Source: an uncultured Verrucomicrobiota bacterium
Lineage (GTDB): Bacteria; Verrucomicrobiota; Verrucomicrobiia; Opitutales; Opitutaceae
Reading direction: 5' to 3'
Length of the DNA stretch: 64,000 bases
NCBI GenBank assembly: GCA_903904685.1
Contig: CAIVDS010000114.1
Coordinates: forward strand, 16,165-80,164
Part shown: positions 47,487 to 55,084 of the stretch, in pieces
How the letters are laid out: every line of letters starts with the position of its first letter
Position numbering within the stretch: the first letter of the stretch is position 1
Notes under the pieces: generated by a model
Told to the model about the DNA's origin: nothing
Databases searched by the model: none
Seen by the model: only the letters and a program-made list of their open reading frames with translations
Translations under genes and position numbers: made by a program

Positions 47487-47591
47487 TTCAACTTGAACTC
47501 CCAACTTGAACTGCACGGCGTCGCAACCCCGTCCGCCCGCATCCTTGAACTTGAACTGGCAACTTGAACTTCGCGGCGCCGCATCGGCGCC
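47487..47591. repeat. Two TTGAACT/GC-hairpin repeat elements
   Basis: Copy 1 at 47487-47512 and copy 2 at 47543-47570 both read as TTGAACT repeated two to three times, with a three-base interruption before AACTTGAACT. Copy 2 is followed by the palindromic pair GGCGCC (47575-47580) and GGCGCC (47586-47591). The same design recurs at 48441-48483 and 59838-59878, so this is a dispersed intergenic repeat family. Confidence 0.8.
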
Positions 47592-47659
47592 TCGTTCCCT
47601 TTGGGCCATCCGGCCCAGAATCAAACCAAAAAAACATCAAAACCTAACTCATCACTAAC

Positions 47660-48382
47660 ATGGCTGACTCAAACTCACCCACCCCCACGCCCGACGATCC
47701 CAACTCGGAGAAGGCCAAACGCCTTCGCTCCGTCATCAACCAGGCCCTCTCCGCCGAGGTCACCCTCGGAGGCGCGGTCGCCGCCGCCGCCGCCAAGGTC
47801 GAATACGCCGCCGCCCTTGCCGCCGAAGGCATCGAGGCCTCCTTCGTCGCCGAACTCGCGACCCTCGCCGAAGAGGCCACCATGCTCCTCGGCAGCTCCG
47901 GCGACAAAAGCACCGAGAAGAAGGTTGACACCATCGACGAGGAAGACGCCAAAAAAGCCCTCCTCAAGCTCATCTCCGCCATCCAGACCCGCGCCAAACG
48001 CACCTACCTCAAGGCCGACGACCCCCGCCGCGACAACTATTACATCGGCCTCAAGTTCTCCACCACCCGCACCCTCCTCGAAACCAGTTCGCAGGCCATC
48101 ATCGAGCGCCTCAAGGTTGACACCCTCAAAGGCATGAAACCCACGGATGTGACCGAGATGCAGGCCGCCCGCAAAGCCTACGTCAATTCGCAGACGTCCC
48201 AGTCCGGCGCCCAAGCCGTCTCCACCACCACCCACGCGCAATGCGAGGCCAAGGTGAAGGAACTGGCCGTAAAGCGCCGGGAGATTCAATACGCCGTGGA
48301 AGCCGTCTGGCCCTCGACCGACCCGCTCAACGCCGGCATCCGCCGCGAGTTCGGACTCCGCCCCGACCACCCCATGAAGTAA
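47660..48382 (+). CDS. Helical protein of unknown function
   Basis: A 240-residue, alanine-rich, largely helical protein without signal peptide or clear membrane segment. It starts MADSNSPTPTPDDPNSEKA, has a long A-rich helix (TLGGAVAAAAAKVEYAAALA), an acidic stretch (TIDEEDAKKALLKL) and a C-terminus ending GLRPDHPMK. No family recognised. It lies between TTGAACT repeat elements, and the upstream 90 bases contain another AACTTGAACT copy, so it belongs to the accessory stretch. Codon use is GC-rich like core genes, which argues against very recent transfer. Confidence 0.6.
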   Translation: MADSNSPTPTPDDPNSEKAKRLRSVINQALSAEVTLGGAVAAAAAKVEYAAALAAEGIEASFVAELATLAEEATMLLGSSGDKSTEKKVDTIDEEDAKKALLKLISAIQTRAKRTYLKADDPRRDNYYIGLKFSTTRTLLETSSQAIIERLKVDTLKGMKPTDVTEMQAARKAYVNSQTSQSGAQAVSTTTHAQCEAKVKELAVKRREIQYAVEAVWPSTDPLNAGIRREFGLRPDHPMK

Positions 48383-48420
48383 CCCGCCGGACACACCGGC
48401 GCAGGCAACCGTCGATCACC

Positions 48421-48483
48421 GAGCGCCGTGGATTGCGCCCTTCAACTTGAACTCTCAACTTGAACTGCGCCGCCACGGCGCTC
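48421..48483. repeat. TTGAACT repeat inside an 11-bp inverted repeat
   Basis: GAGCGCCGTGG (48421-48431) and CCACGGCGCTC (48473-48483) are a perfect 11-base inverted repeat. Between them lies the TTGAACT block (48441-48466) followed by GCGCC. It is the best bounded copy of the family seen at 47.5 and 59.8 kb. Confidence 0.85.
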
Positions 48484-48630
48484 GTTTATTGCCCATCGAC
48501 TGACCGTCCTCCGATCCCACCCTTCCGGTCTCAAATCTCAACTCTCAGATTTCATTTATCACCCTTACTCTTCTTTCTTTCCATTCTACAACCCGCCCCG
48601 TCCACTCTTTAACCCTGTCCGACAGAAGAA

Positions 48631-48935
48631 ATGCACATCACGCTTCACATTGGTTCGGACAACCAACACCGCATCGACTATCGCCGAAACTGGTTCTTCG
48701 GCGCGGAAAAGCTTTTTGCCGACGGACAGTTGATCCGCACGAGCAGCGTGCTCTCACCGTCCGATTACGTGAACTTTCCGCTCCGCAGACGTTACGAGTT
48801 TTAACCCTCGGCACCACGGCGCCGATGAGAATCGTCTTTGAGAAGGAACGGCCCTCGTTTCTCGCGGCAATCAGGCCGCACACCTACCGGGTTTTTGTGG
48901 ATGATCAGTTGGTCTATGAAACAACAGGCTACTAG
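48631..48935 (+). pseudogene. Small protein gene with -1 frameshift in a T run
   Basis: An ATG at 48631 opens 57 codons (MHITLHIGSDNQ... to RRRYEF) and ends at a TAA at 48802-48804. The overlapping frame that begins at the same TTTT run continues for another 44 codons (LTLGTTAPMRIVFEKERPS... to VYETTGY) and ends at 48935. Rejoined, they give a ~101-residue protein with a coherent composition. One T missing from a run of T residues would explain the break. No family recognised. It could be a pseudogene, a sequencing error, or programmed slippage on the T run. Confidence 0.6.
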
Positions 48936-48999
48936 CCCACGCCACCCGACGGGCAACCGACGCGCAGGCGTCAGCGCGTGTTGCAGTAATGCCTCACTT

Positions 49000-49068
49000 C
49001 CCCTCCGTTAAACCCGAACCCAAGTCATCGCACCCCGCCCCGCACGCCCTTTAACTCCGGTCGGTAAA
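49000..49068. repeat. 69-bp direct repeat, left copy
   Basis: This block matches 49588-49656 at 65 of 69 positions with no gaps. It begins CCCCTCCGTTAAACCC and ends CTCCGGTCGGTAAA. A shorter relative (CCCGCCCCGTCC...TTTAACCC) lies at 48592-48624, just before the frameshifted gene. Each copy stands directly upstream of a small gene. Confidence 0.9.
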
Positions 49069-49072
49069 GAAA

Positions 49073-49576
49073 ATGAAAACTCTCTTGGCCATTGGCACCG
49101 TGGTCTTTCTTCTAGTTATCGGCCCTTTGTTAGCCTCCCTCCTTTTCATCTCCCCTGAAAATGGCTACTACTACCTAAATCATTGTTTGTGCGGATATGA
49201 TGAGGTGCTTTTCATGAAAGACGGCAAGGTTTTGGATGCTTTCCCACGGCATAACGAGTATTCGGAAATTTTTGATGCCACAAAAGCGGACGACGATTAT
49301 TCCATAACAGATTTCGCAGGCAAAGTATTCAGAGTTAAATTTCAACGAACCAAAGCCATCATTACCGACAAGGACGGGGAAAAAGTTGAAATACCGAGAA
49401 TCCTAAATCTATGGCGGATTTGGTATGCACAATTTTACGCTGATGAAAAATATAGATACCGCAGCATCGAGAAGCTTAAATTTTTATATCAAAAAAAGAA
49501 AATGCGAGAAGAGGCAGATAAAAAAGAGCCAAAAAGGGAACAACCCGAAGGGAGCGGAGGCGAGTTGACGCAATGA
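49073..49576 (+). CDS. Membrane-anchored protein of unknown function
   Basis: A 167-residue protein with one N-terminal hydrophobic segment (residues ~4-26) followed by a soluble domain with beta-rich start (DEVLFMKDGKVLDAFPRHNEYSE, in pieces) and a charged helical tail (KKKMREEADKKEPKRE). No family recognised. The gene is clearly more AT-rich than its neighbours and lies exactly between the two 69-bp direct repeats, starting five bases after the left one. It looks acquired. Confidence 0.6.
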   Translation: MKTLLAIGTVVFLLVIGPLLASLLFISPENGYYYLNHCLCGYDEVLFMKDGKVLDAFPRHNEYSEIFDATKADDDYSITDFAGKVFRVKFQRTKAIITDKDGEKVEIPRILNLWRIWYAQFYADEKYRYRSIEKLKFLYQKKKMREEADKKEPKREQPEGSGGELTQ

Positions 49577-49587
49577 ATGAACCCCTG

Positions 49588-49656
49588 CCCCTCCGTTAAA
49601 CCCAAACCCAAGTCCTCGCAGCCCGCCCCGCACGCCCTTTAACTCCGGCCGGTAAA
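49588..49656. repeat. 69-bp direct repeat, right copy
   Basis: Right copy of the repeat at 49000-49068 (four mismatches). Both copies contain GTTAAA near the left end and TTTAAC near the right end, an inverted pair about 45 bases apart. Distance between copies is 588 bases, which is the gene 49073-49576 plus one repeat. Confidence 0.9.
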
Positions 49657-49718
49657 ATCAGAGACCCTGGAAGATATAAATTGATAAGACCCGCCCGCAC
49701 CCATTACGAAGCCCTTCC

Positions 49719-50160
49719 ATGTCTGGAACCCTGTTTGCCCTGTCCCTTGCTTTTGCTTTTATCCTATGTGGTCTTTGGCGATGGCATGTCGTCGCATCTT
49801 TAACCAAGTGGGTTGCGGTGGATGCCAAACTAACAAAAGCCGAGATAGAGGCACGCGCTGAAAGTATTCGAGGGTCGAGTGGGAAATATTTCGTTCCAAT
49901 CGTTGAATACGAATATGCCGTGGACGATAAAATCTATCGCAGCAATAAATTCTCCGTTCATAATTTCAGCATGGGCCTTTCAAATGATTTGGAGGGGATC
50001 ACTGGCGGAGCAAAATCCGGCGACATCATCAAGGCACGATCCCAAGTCACCTGAACGCGCCCTATTGCACCTTCCGCAATATTACGGGGTTATTGTGTTT
50101 ATGTTTATAGGGGCATTCATCCTGGCTTTGGTTGCCATAGTTAATGCGGGGAACAAGTGA
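49719..50160 (+). pseudogene. DUF3592-like membrane protein gene with frameshift
   Basis: The first frame (49719-50054) encodes an N-terminal membrane segment (residues ~3-25) and a domain with the DUF3592 pattern (FVPIVEYEYAVDDKIYRSN ... SGDIIKAR). It then stops at a TGA. The next frame carries the expected remainder: HDPKSPERALL and a second membrane segment (VIVFMFIGAFILALVAIV), ending at 50160. The join lies near 50036-50042. Intact DUF3592 proteins have this two-membrane-segment design, so a one- or two-base indel has broken the gene, or a base-call error is present. Confidence 0.75.
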
Positions 50161-50319
50161 TTCTCTTGGCGAAGCCAAAGGCATCACGGCGCGTCGCCTC
50201 GATGAATCCCTGAGCATCCGTTAAGAACAAAACCGACGCCTTCACGACCCAAACCGACACACCATCGGCCCAAGTCCGCGCCTCCGCCCACCTTTTTGAT
50301 ACCTTGGGGGAGCAATGGT

Positions 50320-51339
50320 TCAGCGCAGGCCGAAGAGCTGTTGCAGGACGATCTCCAGGTCTTTGCCCGGCACCGCGCCGCCGCGCCGCGTCACGACGAT
50401 GGACTTGCAGCGGAACTTCCGAAGCGTCTCCGCATCCACATCGGAAAGGCGCACCTCGTCGGGACGCAGGCCGAGCGTTTCCATGGCGTCCAGCGGCGTG
50501 CAGGCGACGGGCAGGCCCGTCCAGTTCACCCTTATCTCCCAGCCGGCGACACCGGCGGGCGGGATTTCCCTCGTCAGCAGCTCGGGGTAGCGCAGCACGA
50601 AATCGGGGATCTTGCGCGTGGCGATGCGCACGCGGGCGACGACGGGCTGTTGCGCAAGGTAAGCCTGGAAACCGTCCACCCGGCGCGCGCGGAACTGGTT
50701 GTAGAAATCCAGGGCGTCGAGGCCCATCAGGTTCATCCCGTTGTAGAGACCGTGGACGTTGACGCTGCCAAAGCCCTTCCCGTCATACCACGACTGGAAC
50801 TCGCGCGTGACCATCAGGCCGATCTCAAAGTGCAGATGGGCGCGGTCCCGGGGGATGCCGCCGTGATCCGCGGTGTGCCCCATGGTGGCGATGACCTGCC
50901 CGGCGGCGACCGCGTCGCCCGCCTTGAGTCCCGGGGCCGCCGCGCTCAGATGCGCGTAAAGCGTATAGACCGCCGGATGCATCCCGGGATGCTCGATCAC
51001 GATGTAGCGCCCGTAATTGCTCTCGCCCACCCGATGGTTGATGTAGCTCACCACACCCGGCATGGCCGCGAAAATGGAGTCCGTCGGCTCGCCCTGACGG
51101 TTGCGCGAGACGGGCTTCAGGTCGATGCCCTCGTGGAACTGCCGTCCGCCGCTGCGGACACACCCAAACATCCCCGACTCCGTCTCGCCCGAAGCGGTCG
51201 GCTGCACGTAGGTCTCGGCGGGCTTGCCCTCAAAGTAGGCGGTGTTGGGCGTCGGCCAGACCAGCTCCATGCGGGGCGCGGCCGCCTGCGCAACCAAGGC
51301 CAAGAGAAAGATCAGTGCGAAACCGCGAAGAAAGCCCAT
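50320..51339 (-). CDS. Secreted M23-family peptidase (LytM-type)
   Basis: A 339-residue protein with signal peptide (hydrophobic ~4-20, cut near AQAAA). The zinc site of M23 endopeptidases is complete: H and D in QFHEGIDLK (~residues 67-75) and HLHFE (~residues 167-171), with GRYIVIEHPG between. Such enzymes cut peptidoglycan cross-links or act as amidase activators in the periplasm. A C-terminal ~130-residue region of unknown fold follows. Neighbouring gene on the same strand is the lipoprotein, whose stop is nine bases upstream of this start. Confidence 0.9.
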   Translation of the reverse strand: MGFLRGFALIFLLALVAQAAAPRMELVWPTPNTAYFEGKPAETYVQPTASGETESGMFGCVRSGGRQFHEGIDLKPVSRNRQGEPTDSIFAAMPGVVSYINHRVGESNYGRYIVIEHPGMHPAVYTLYAHLSAAAPGLKAGDAVAAGQVIATMGHTADHGGIPRDRAHLHFEIGLMVTREFQSWYDGKGFGSVNVHGLYNGMNLMGLDALDFYNQFRARRVDGFQAYLAQQPVVARVRIATRKIPDFVLRYPELLTREIPPAGVAGWEIRVNWTGLPVACTPLDAMETLGLRPDEVRLSDVDAETLRKFRCKSIVVTRRGGAVPGKDLEIVLQQLFGLR

Positions 51340-51348
51340 TGCGCAGGA

Positions 51349-51849
51349 TCAATTCTTGGCGATTTCCTTCTGCAGATCGGCGCAGGTGGCGTTGATGTTC
51401 TTGACCAGCTCGGGCAGCATCTCGTCGGGGATCTCCGCAAAGGTCGCGATGGAACCCGTCGAGAACGGGCGGTCGATCAGGCGGGCGCCCACCGGCTTGC
51501 CGTTGATGGCGAGGACCAGGCGATGCCCCTGGTTGTTGCCGGTCATCCGGTAAAGATCGCGCGAAGCCTCCGGCGTGAGCTGGAAGAACAGGAACTGCCC
51601 CATGTCGGATTTCGCAAGCTGGACGGAAACAATGTCCACCTCGAGGATGACCGGCTTGTTGTTGATCGCGATCTGCACCCCGCTGACCGGCAGAGTCGCG
51701 GAGGCGAAGCCGTCGTTCGGCGCCGCCTCCAAAAAGAACCGGACCACCTCGGGAACGTAGTTTTTCTTGGAATGGGTGTTGCAGCCCGTCGCCGTGAAAA
51801 TCGCGGCCAGACCGAGCATGAACAGGGGAAAGCGAAGAAGGAGTTTCAT
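51349..51849 (-). CDS. Putative lipoprotein, unknown
   Basis: A 166-residue protein from the ATG at 51849 (MKLLLRF). The signal ends in a lipobox TATGC, so lipidation at that cysteine (~residue 23) is expected. The mature part has an alternating beta-alpha pattern, with LVLAINGKPVGARLIDRPFS recalling the P1-head subdomain of SecD-like proteins; this likeness is weak. It sits directly upstream of the M23 gene and could be co-transcribed. Function unknown. Confidence 0.65.
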   Translation of the reverse strand: MKLLLRFPLFMLGLAAIFTATGCNTHSKKNYVPEVVRFFLEAAPNDGFASATLPVSGVQIAINNKPVILEVDIVSVQLAKSDMGQFLFFQLTPEASRDLYRMTGNNQGHRLVLAINGKPVGARLIDRPFSTGSIATFAEIPDEMLPELVKNINATCADLQKEIAKN

Positions 51850-51912
51850 AAAAAAAGAAAGGCCGCCCATGCGGAAGCCGACCGCACGAACGATGCCCGA
51901 TGAAAAGGCGGC

Positions 51913-53118
51913 TTAGCAAGGGCCGACCACGGCCTCGTTCGGAACCGCCTCGGTCAGCGCATGCATCAGCTCGGCGCCAACCGAGTCGGCCAAAAGCCGT
52001 CCGCGCGGAGTCAGGCGCAGACGATCGCCGTCCATCCGGGCAAGCCCCGCCTCGTCCAGACGCGCGACGATAGCGGCCACGGCATGCCACGGAGCCTGCG
52101 GAAAACGCGCGCGCAACGCGGCCAGATCCACGCCCTCGTTCATGCGCACGCCGAAGATCAGCGCATCCTCCACCAGCAGCGCGGGCGTAAGCGCGGCGCG
52201 GTCCTCCGTCATGCGCCGGCCCTGCGCGACGTCCGCCAACCATCGGTCGAGATCGGCCACGTTGCCGCCGCGCCAGCCGTCGTGTTGCGACGCCGCCGAA
52301 GGACCGAGCCCGATCCACTCGTGCATGCGCCACGTGTTCACGTTGTGCAGGCAGGCATGGCCCGGACGCGCGAAGTTCGACACCTCGTAGTGCGCGTAAC
52401 CCGCCTCCTCCAGCCGGGCCCAGGTGGTTTCGTAAAGCCGGGCCTCGTGCTCGACGTCGAGCTTCACCTGGCCCTGGGAAAGCTTCACCCACAGTTTCGT
52501 GTCCTCCTCGAAGGTCAGGCAATACGTCGAAAGATGATCCGGCGCGAGCGCGAGCGCCTCGTCCAGATCGGCGAGCCACGCGGCCTCGTCCTGCCCCGGA
52601 AGCGCGAACATCATGTCGATGTTGACGCTCGCGAAACCCGCCGCGCGGATACGCCCGTAGGCGCGGAAAATCTGCTCGCGGGTGTGATGCCGACCCAGCC
52701 CTTCAAGCAAAGCCGGTTGAAACGACTGCGCCCCCATCGAAATGCGCGTGACGCCGATCTCCTTCAGTGCCGCCAGCCGCGCCTTGGTCACCGAGGCCGG
52801 CGCCATTTCCACGGTCCACTCCACCGCCGTGCCGCCCAGTCGCCCGCCCACGATCTCGCCAAGCCGGATTATATCCCCCGTAGCCAGCAAACCCGGCGTG
52901 CCGCCGCCCCAGAAAACCGTCGTCACGGGTCGCATCCAGTCGATCAGCGCCGCCTCGTCGGCCACTCCCTTGATGAACCGGTCCACGCCATCCGCGGTCG
53001 GCGCCGTCTGGTAAAACGCGCAGAAATCGCACGTCGATGCGCAAAACGGCACATGCACATACACGCCCAGCGGCTGCGGGCGGGACGGGTGCCGGGGGGG
53101 CGGATCGATTTCACTCAT
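51913..53118 (-). CDS. hemW: HemW-like radical SAM protein
   Basis: A 401-residue radical SAM protein of the HemN/HemW group. VHVPFCASTCDFCAFY holds C26, C30 and C33, which bind the 4Fe-4S cluster, and WGGGTPGLL (~residues 72-80), EMAPASVT (~104-111) and STYCLTFEEDT (~208-218) are further family blocks. HemW is a heme chaperone, whereas HemN is the oxygen-independent coproporphyrinogen oxidase; the length and C-terminal domain favour HemW. The extra cysteine that usually follows (CxxxCxxCxC) is an F here. Start at 53118 (MSEIDPPP); the frame stays open to 53175. Confidence 0.85.
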   Translation of the reverse strand: MSEIDPPPRHPSRPQPLGVYVHVPFCASTCDFCAFYQTAPTADGVDRFIKGVADEAALIDWMRPVTTVFWGGGTPGLLATGDIIRLGEIVGGRLGGTAVEWTVEMAPASVTKARLAALKEIGVTRISMGAQSFQPALLEGLGRHHTREQIFRAYGRIRAAGFASVNIDMMFALPGQDEAAWLADLDEALALAPDHLSTYCLTFEEDTKLWVKLSQGQVKLDVEHEARLYETTWARLEEAGYAHYEVSNFARPGHACLHNVNTWRMHEWIGLGPSAASQHDGWRGGNVADLDRWLADVAQGRRMTEDRAALTPALLVEDALIFGVRMNEGVDLAALRARFPQAPWHAVAAIVARLDEAGLARMDGDRLRLTPRGRLLADSVGAELMHALTEAVPNEAVVGPC

Positions 53119-53174
53119 TGCCAAGGCGAGACGTTTCTGTTGCGTTGTGACCGACTTTAAATCTGAAAAACCCA

Positions 53175-54089
53175 ATGCAAAACAACCGCTTCTCCCACGC
53201 GAGACGAATCTTCCTGGCGACCGGCGCTGCGCTCGGCCTCTTCCTCCTCTCCGGCTGCGGCGTGCCCATCACCAATCTCACGCCCTCCTCCATCCCGGAA
53301 AACCCCTCGCAGATCTACACGATCTCGACCCGCGTGAATCCCCGTGCGGCCAACATCGTCCCCGGCAGCCTCACCGTCCGCATCATCATCGACGGACAGA
53401 GCTTCGACATGACCAAGAGCGACCTTGGCGCGAACATCTACACGTTTGATTACCAGCTCACCCCCGGACGCACCGAGATCGCCTACTACTTTCTCGTCAA
53501 CTACCGGTTGAAGACTCAAAGCGGCAGCAGCGCCCAGGAAGAATACTCCGACGTCATCCACGCGAAGATCGTCGGACGCTACGTGCTCTCGCTGGAAGTC
53601 AACCGCGGTCCCGTCGGCGCCCACGTGAGCATCCTTGGACGCGGCTTCACCGCGCAGGACACCGTCACCTTCGACGGCACCTCGACCCGCACCGTGTTCG
53701 AGTCCCCGAGCTCCATCAGCTTCTTCGTCCCCGCCGTCGAGACCAGCCGCAACTACAAGGTCGAGATCGCCGGCGCCAACGGCACCTCGGCCGTCGGCAC
53801 CTTCCGCGTCGATCCGACTTCGCTCACCGTCTCCCCGACCGAGCTCTCGCTCGCGCGCGGCCAGACGCAGACGCTGACCTTCACCCTGCCCAACCCCGCC
53901 CCCACCGGCGGACTGCTCCTCGACGTCACCACCGACGCGCCCGAAAGCGTGATCATGCCCGAGGTCGTCGTGCCTGCCGGCAGCGCCACCGCCACGGTCA
54001 ACGTCACCGGCGGCAAACCCGGCGGCGGCAGTCTCTTCCTCAAGGGCTTCGGCTCCGGCGAGATCACCGTTCCCGTGACGGTGAAGTAA
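53175..54089 (+). CDS. IPT/TIG-domain lipoprotein
   Basis: A 304-residue lipoprotein: signal peptide with lipobox LLSGC (cysteine ~28). The mature chain is all-beta: a first domain (~50-140), an IPT/TIG-type Ig fold at ~147-220 (GAHVSILGRGFTAQDTVTFDG, YKVEIAGANGTSA), and a third Ig-like domain to the end. Such proteins are surface or periplasmic binding or scaffold proteins. It is divergent from the HemW-like gene (57 bases between starts) and ends in a strong terminator. Confidence 0.8.
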   Translation: MQNNRFSHARRIFLATGAALGLFLLSGCGVPITNLTPSSIPENPSQIYTISTRVNPRAANIVPGSLTVRIIIDGQSFDMTKSDLGANIYTFDYQLTPGRTEIAYYFLVNYRLKTQSGSSAQEEYSDVIHAKIVGRYVLSLEVNRGPVGAHVSILGRGFTAQDTVTFDGTSTRTVFESPSSISFFVPAVETSRNYKVEIAGANGTSAVGTFRVDPTSLTVSPTELSLARGQTQTLTFTLPNPAPTGGLLLDVTTDAPESVIMPEVVVPAGSATATVNVTGGKPGGGSLFLKGFGSGEITVPVTVK

Positions 54090-54107
54090 ACCCCCGTCCG
54101 TTCTTCG

Positions 54108-54136
54108 GCCGGCATCAGGCGATGCCGGCTTTTTTT
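54108..54136 (+). terminator. Rho-independent terminator after the IPT lipoprotein
   Basis: GCCGGCATC (54108-54116) and GATGCCGGC (54121-54129) form a perfect nine-pair stem around AGGC, followed by seven T residues to 54136. Confidence 0.95.
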
Positions 54137-54139
54137 CGC

Positions 54140-55051
54140 CTACTTGACGAGATCCAGCGTCGCCACGAGCGGCCGGTGATCGCCCGCCTGCATCGTCTCG
54201 GGCGCATCGTAAATGCGCGCCGACCGTCCGCGCACCGCGGGCAACAGCCCCGGCGAAACCAGCATGTGATCGACCCGCGAATACGAATCCTCGCGCCGGA
54301 AATCATACGTCCATGTCTCGCCGCGGCCGTCCGCCGCCGGGAGCCACTCGGCGATCTTGGTTTTCCCGCGTTCAAGCAGCGCGCGCACCGGCCGGCTCGT
54401 CCGCGAATCGTTGAAATCCCCCAGGATGATAAACCGCGCCTGCGCGGGTTCGGGAAAGATTTTCAGCACCCGGTCCCGCGCCGCGATCGCCTCCTTCTCC
54501 CGCCGCTCCGCCGATTGCGGATCGTCCGCGCGATCGGTGAAGCGACTCTTCAGGTGCAGCACGAAAATCGTCAAGGCGCCCGCCTCGGTCGCCACCGTCA
54601 CCTCCAGCAACCCGCGCTTCACCGTCTCGGTGCCATCGAGATAGTTGAACTTCAGATCCGCGTGGCGGCCCACCGCCGCAAAAGGCCGGCGCGACAGCAC
54701 CGCGATGTGCCGGTCGTTATCCGCCGCGTCGAGCACCGCGGCATGCGGATAGTTCATCCCCTCGTGCGCAAGATCGCGCTGCAGCTCCTGCAGGTAGGCC
54801 TCGCCGCCCATCTCCTGCAGGGCGACCACATCGGCGTTCAGCCCGCGCAACACCGATCGCAACGCGGCTTTTTCCGACTCGGGCTTCGGGTAGGCCTTGC
54901 GATAAACCCCCTCCGCCATGCGGTCGGCCAGCGTGTAGTTTTCGACGTTGTAGGTCGCGACCGTCAGCGTCTCGGCGCGGCACTCCACCGGCCAAACCAA
55001 GTTTAACAGGAGATAACCGAGGAAACAGAGCCGTGGTCCGATTGTCTTCAT
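54140..55051 (-). CDS. Secreted endonuclease/exonuclease/phosphatase-family protein
   Basis: A 303-residue protein with signal peptide (cut near CRAET). The EEP fold is clear: TYNVENYT (~34-41), ALQEMGG with metal-binding E (~residues 76-82), LHLKSRF (~165-171), LGDFNDS (~219-225) and GDHRPLVATL (~289-298) with the final D and H. Substrate could be nucleic acid or a phosphoester; the signal peptide implies an exported role. The M48 peptidase gene lies 33 bases upstream. Confidence 0.88.
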   Translation of the reverse strand: MKTIGPRLCFLGYLLLNLVWPVECRAETLTVATYNVENYTLADRMAEGVYRKAYPKPESEKAALRSVLRGLNADVVALQEMGGEAYLQELQRDLAHEGMNYPHAAVLDAADNDRHIAVLSRRPFAAVGRHADLKFNYLDGTETVKRGLLEVTVATEAGALTIFVLHLKSRFTDRADDPQSAERREKEAIAARDRVLKIFPEPAQARFIILGDFNDSRTSRPVRALLERGKTKIAEWLPAADGRGETWTYDFRREDSYSRVDHMLVSPGLLPAVRGRSARIYDAPETMQAGDHRPLVATLDLVK

Positions 55052-55084
55052 CGCGGTTCTCTCCGTTGTCCTCCTGTGGGCAAT

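Noticed and set aside
49000..49656. Integron attC sites
   Set aside because: GTTAAAC and CTTTAAC are present, but in the wrong order and orientation for RYYYAAC...GTTRRRY, and no integron integrase is in the window.
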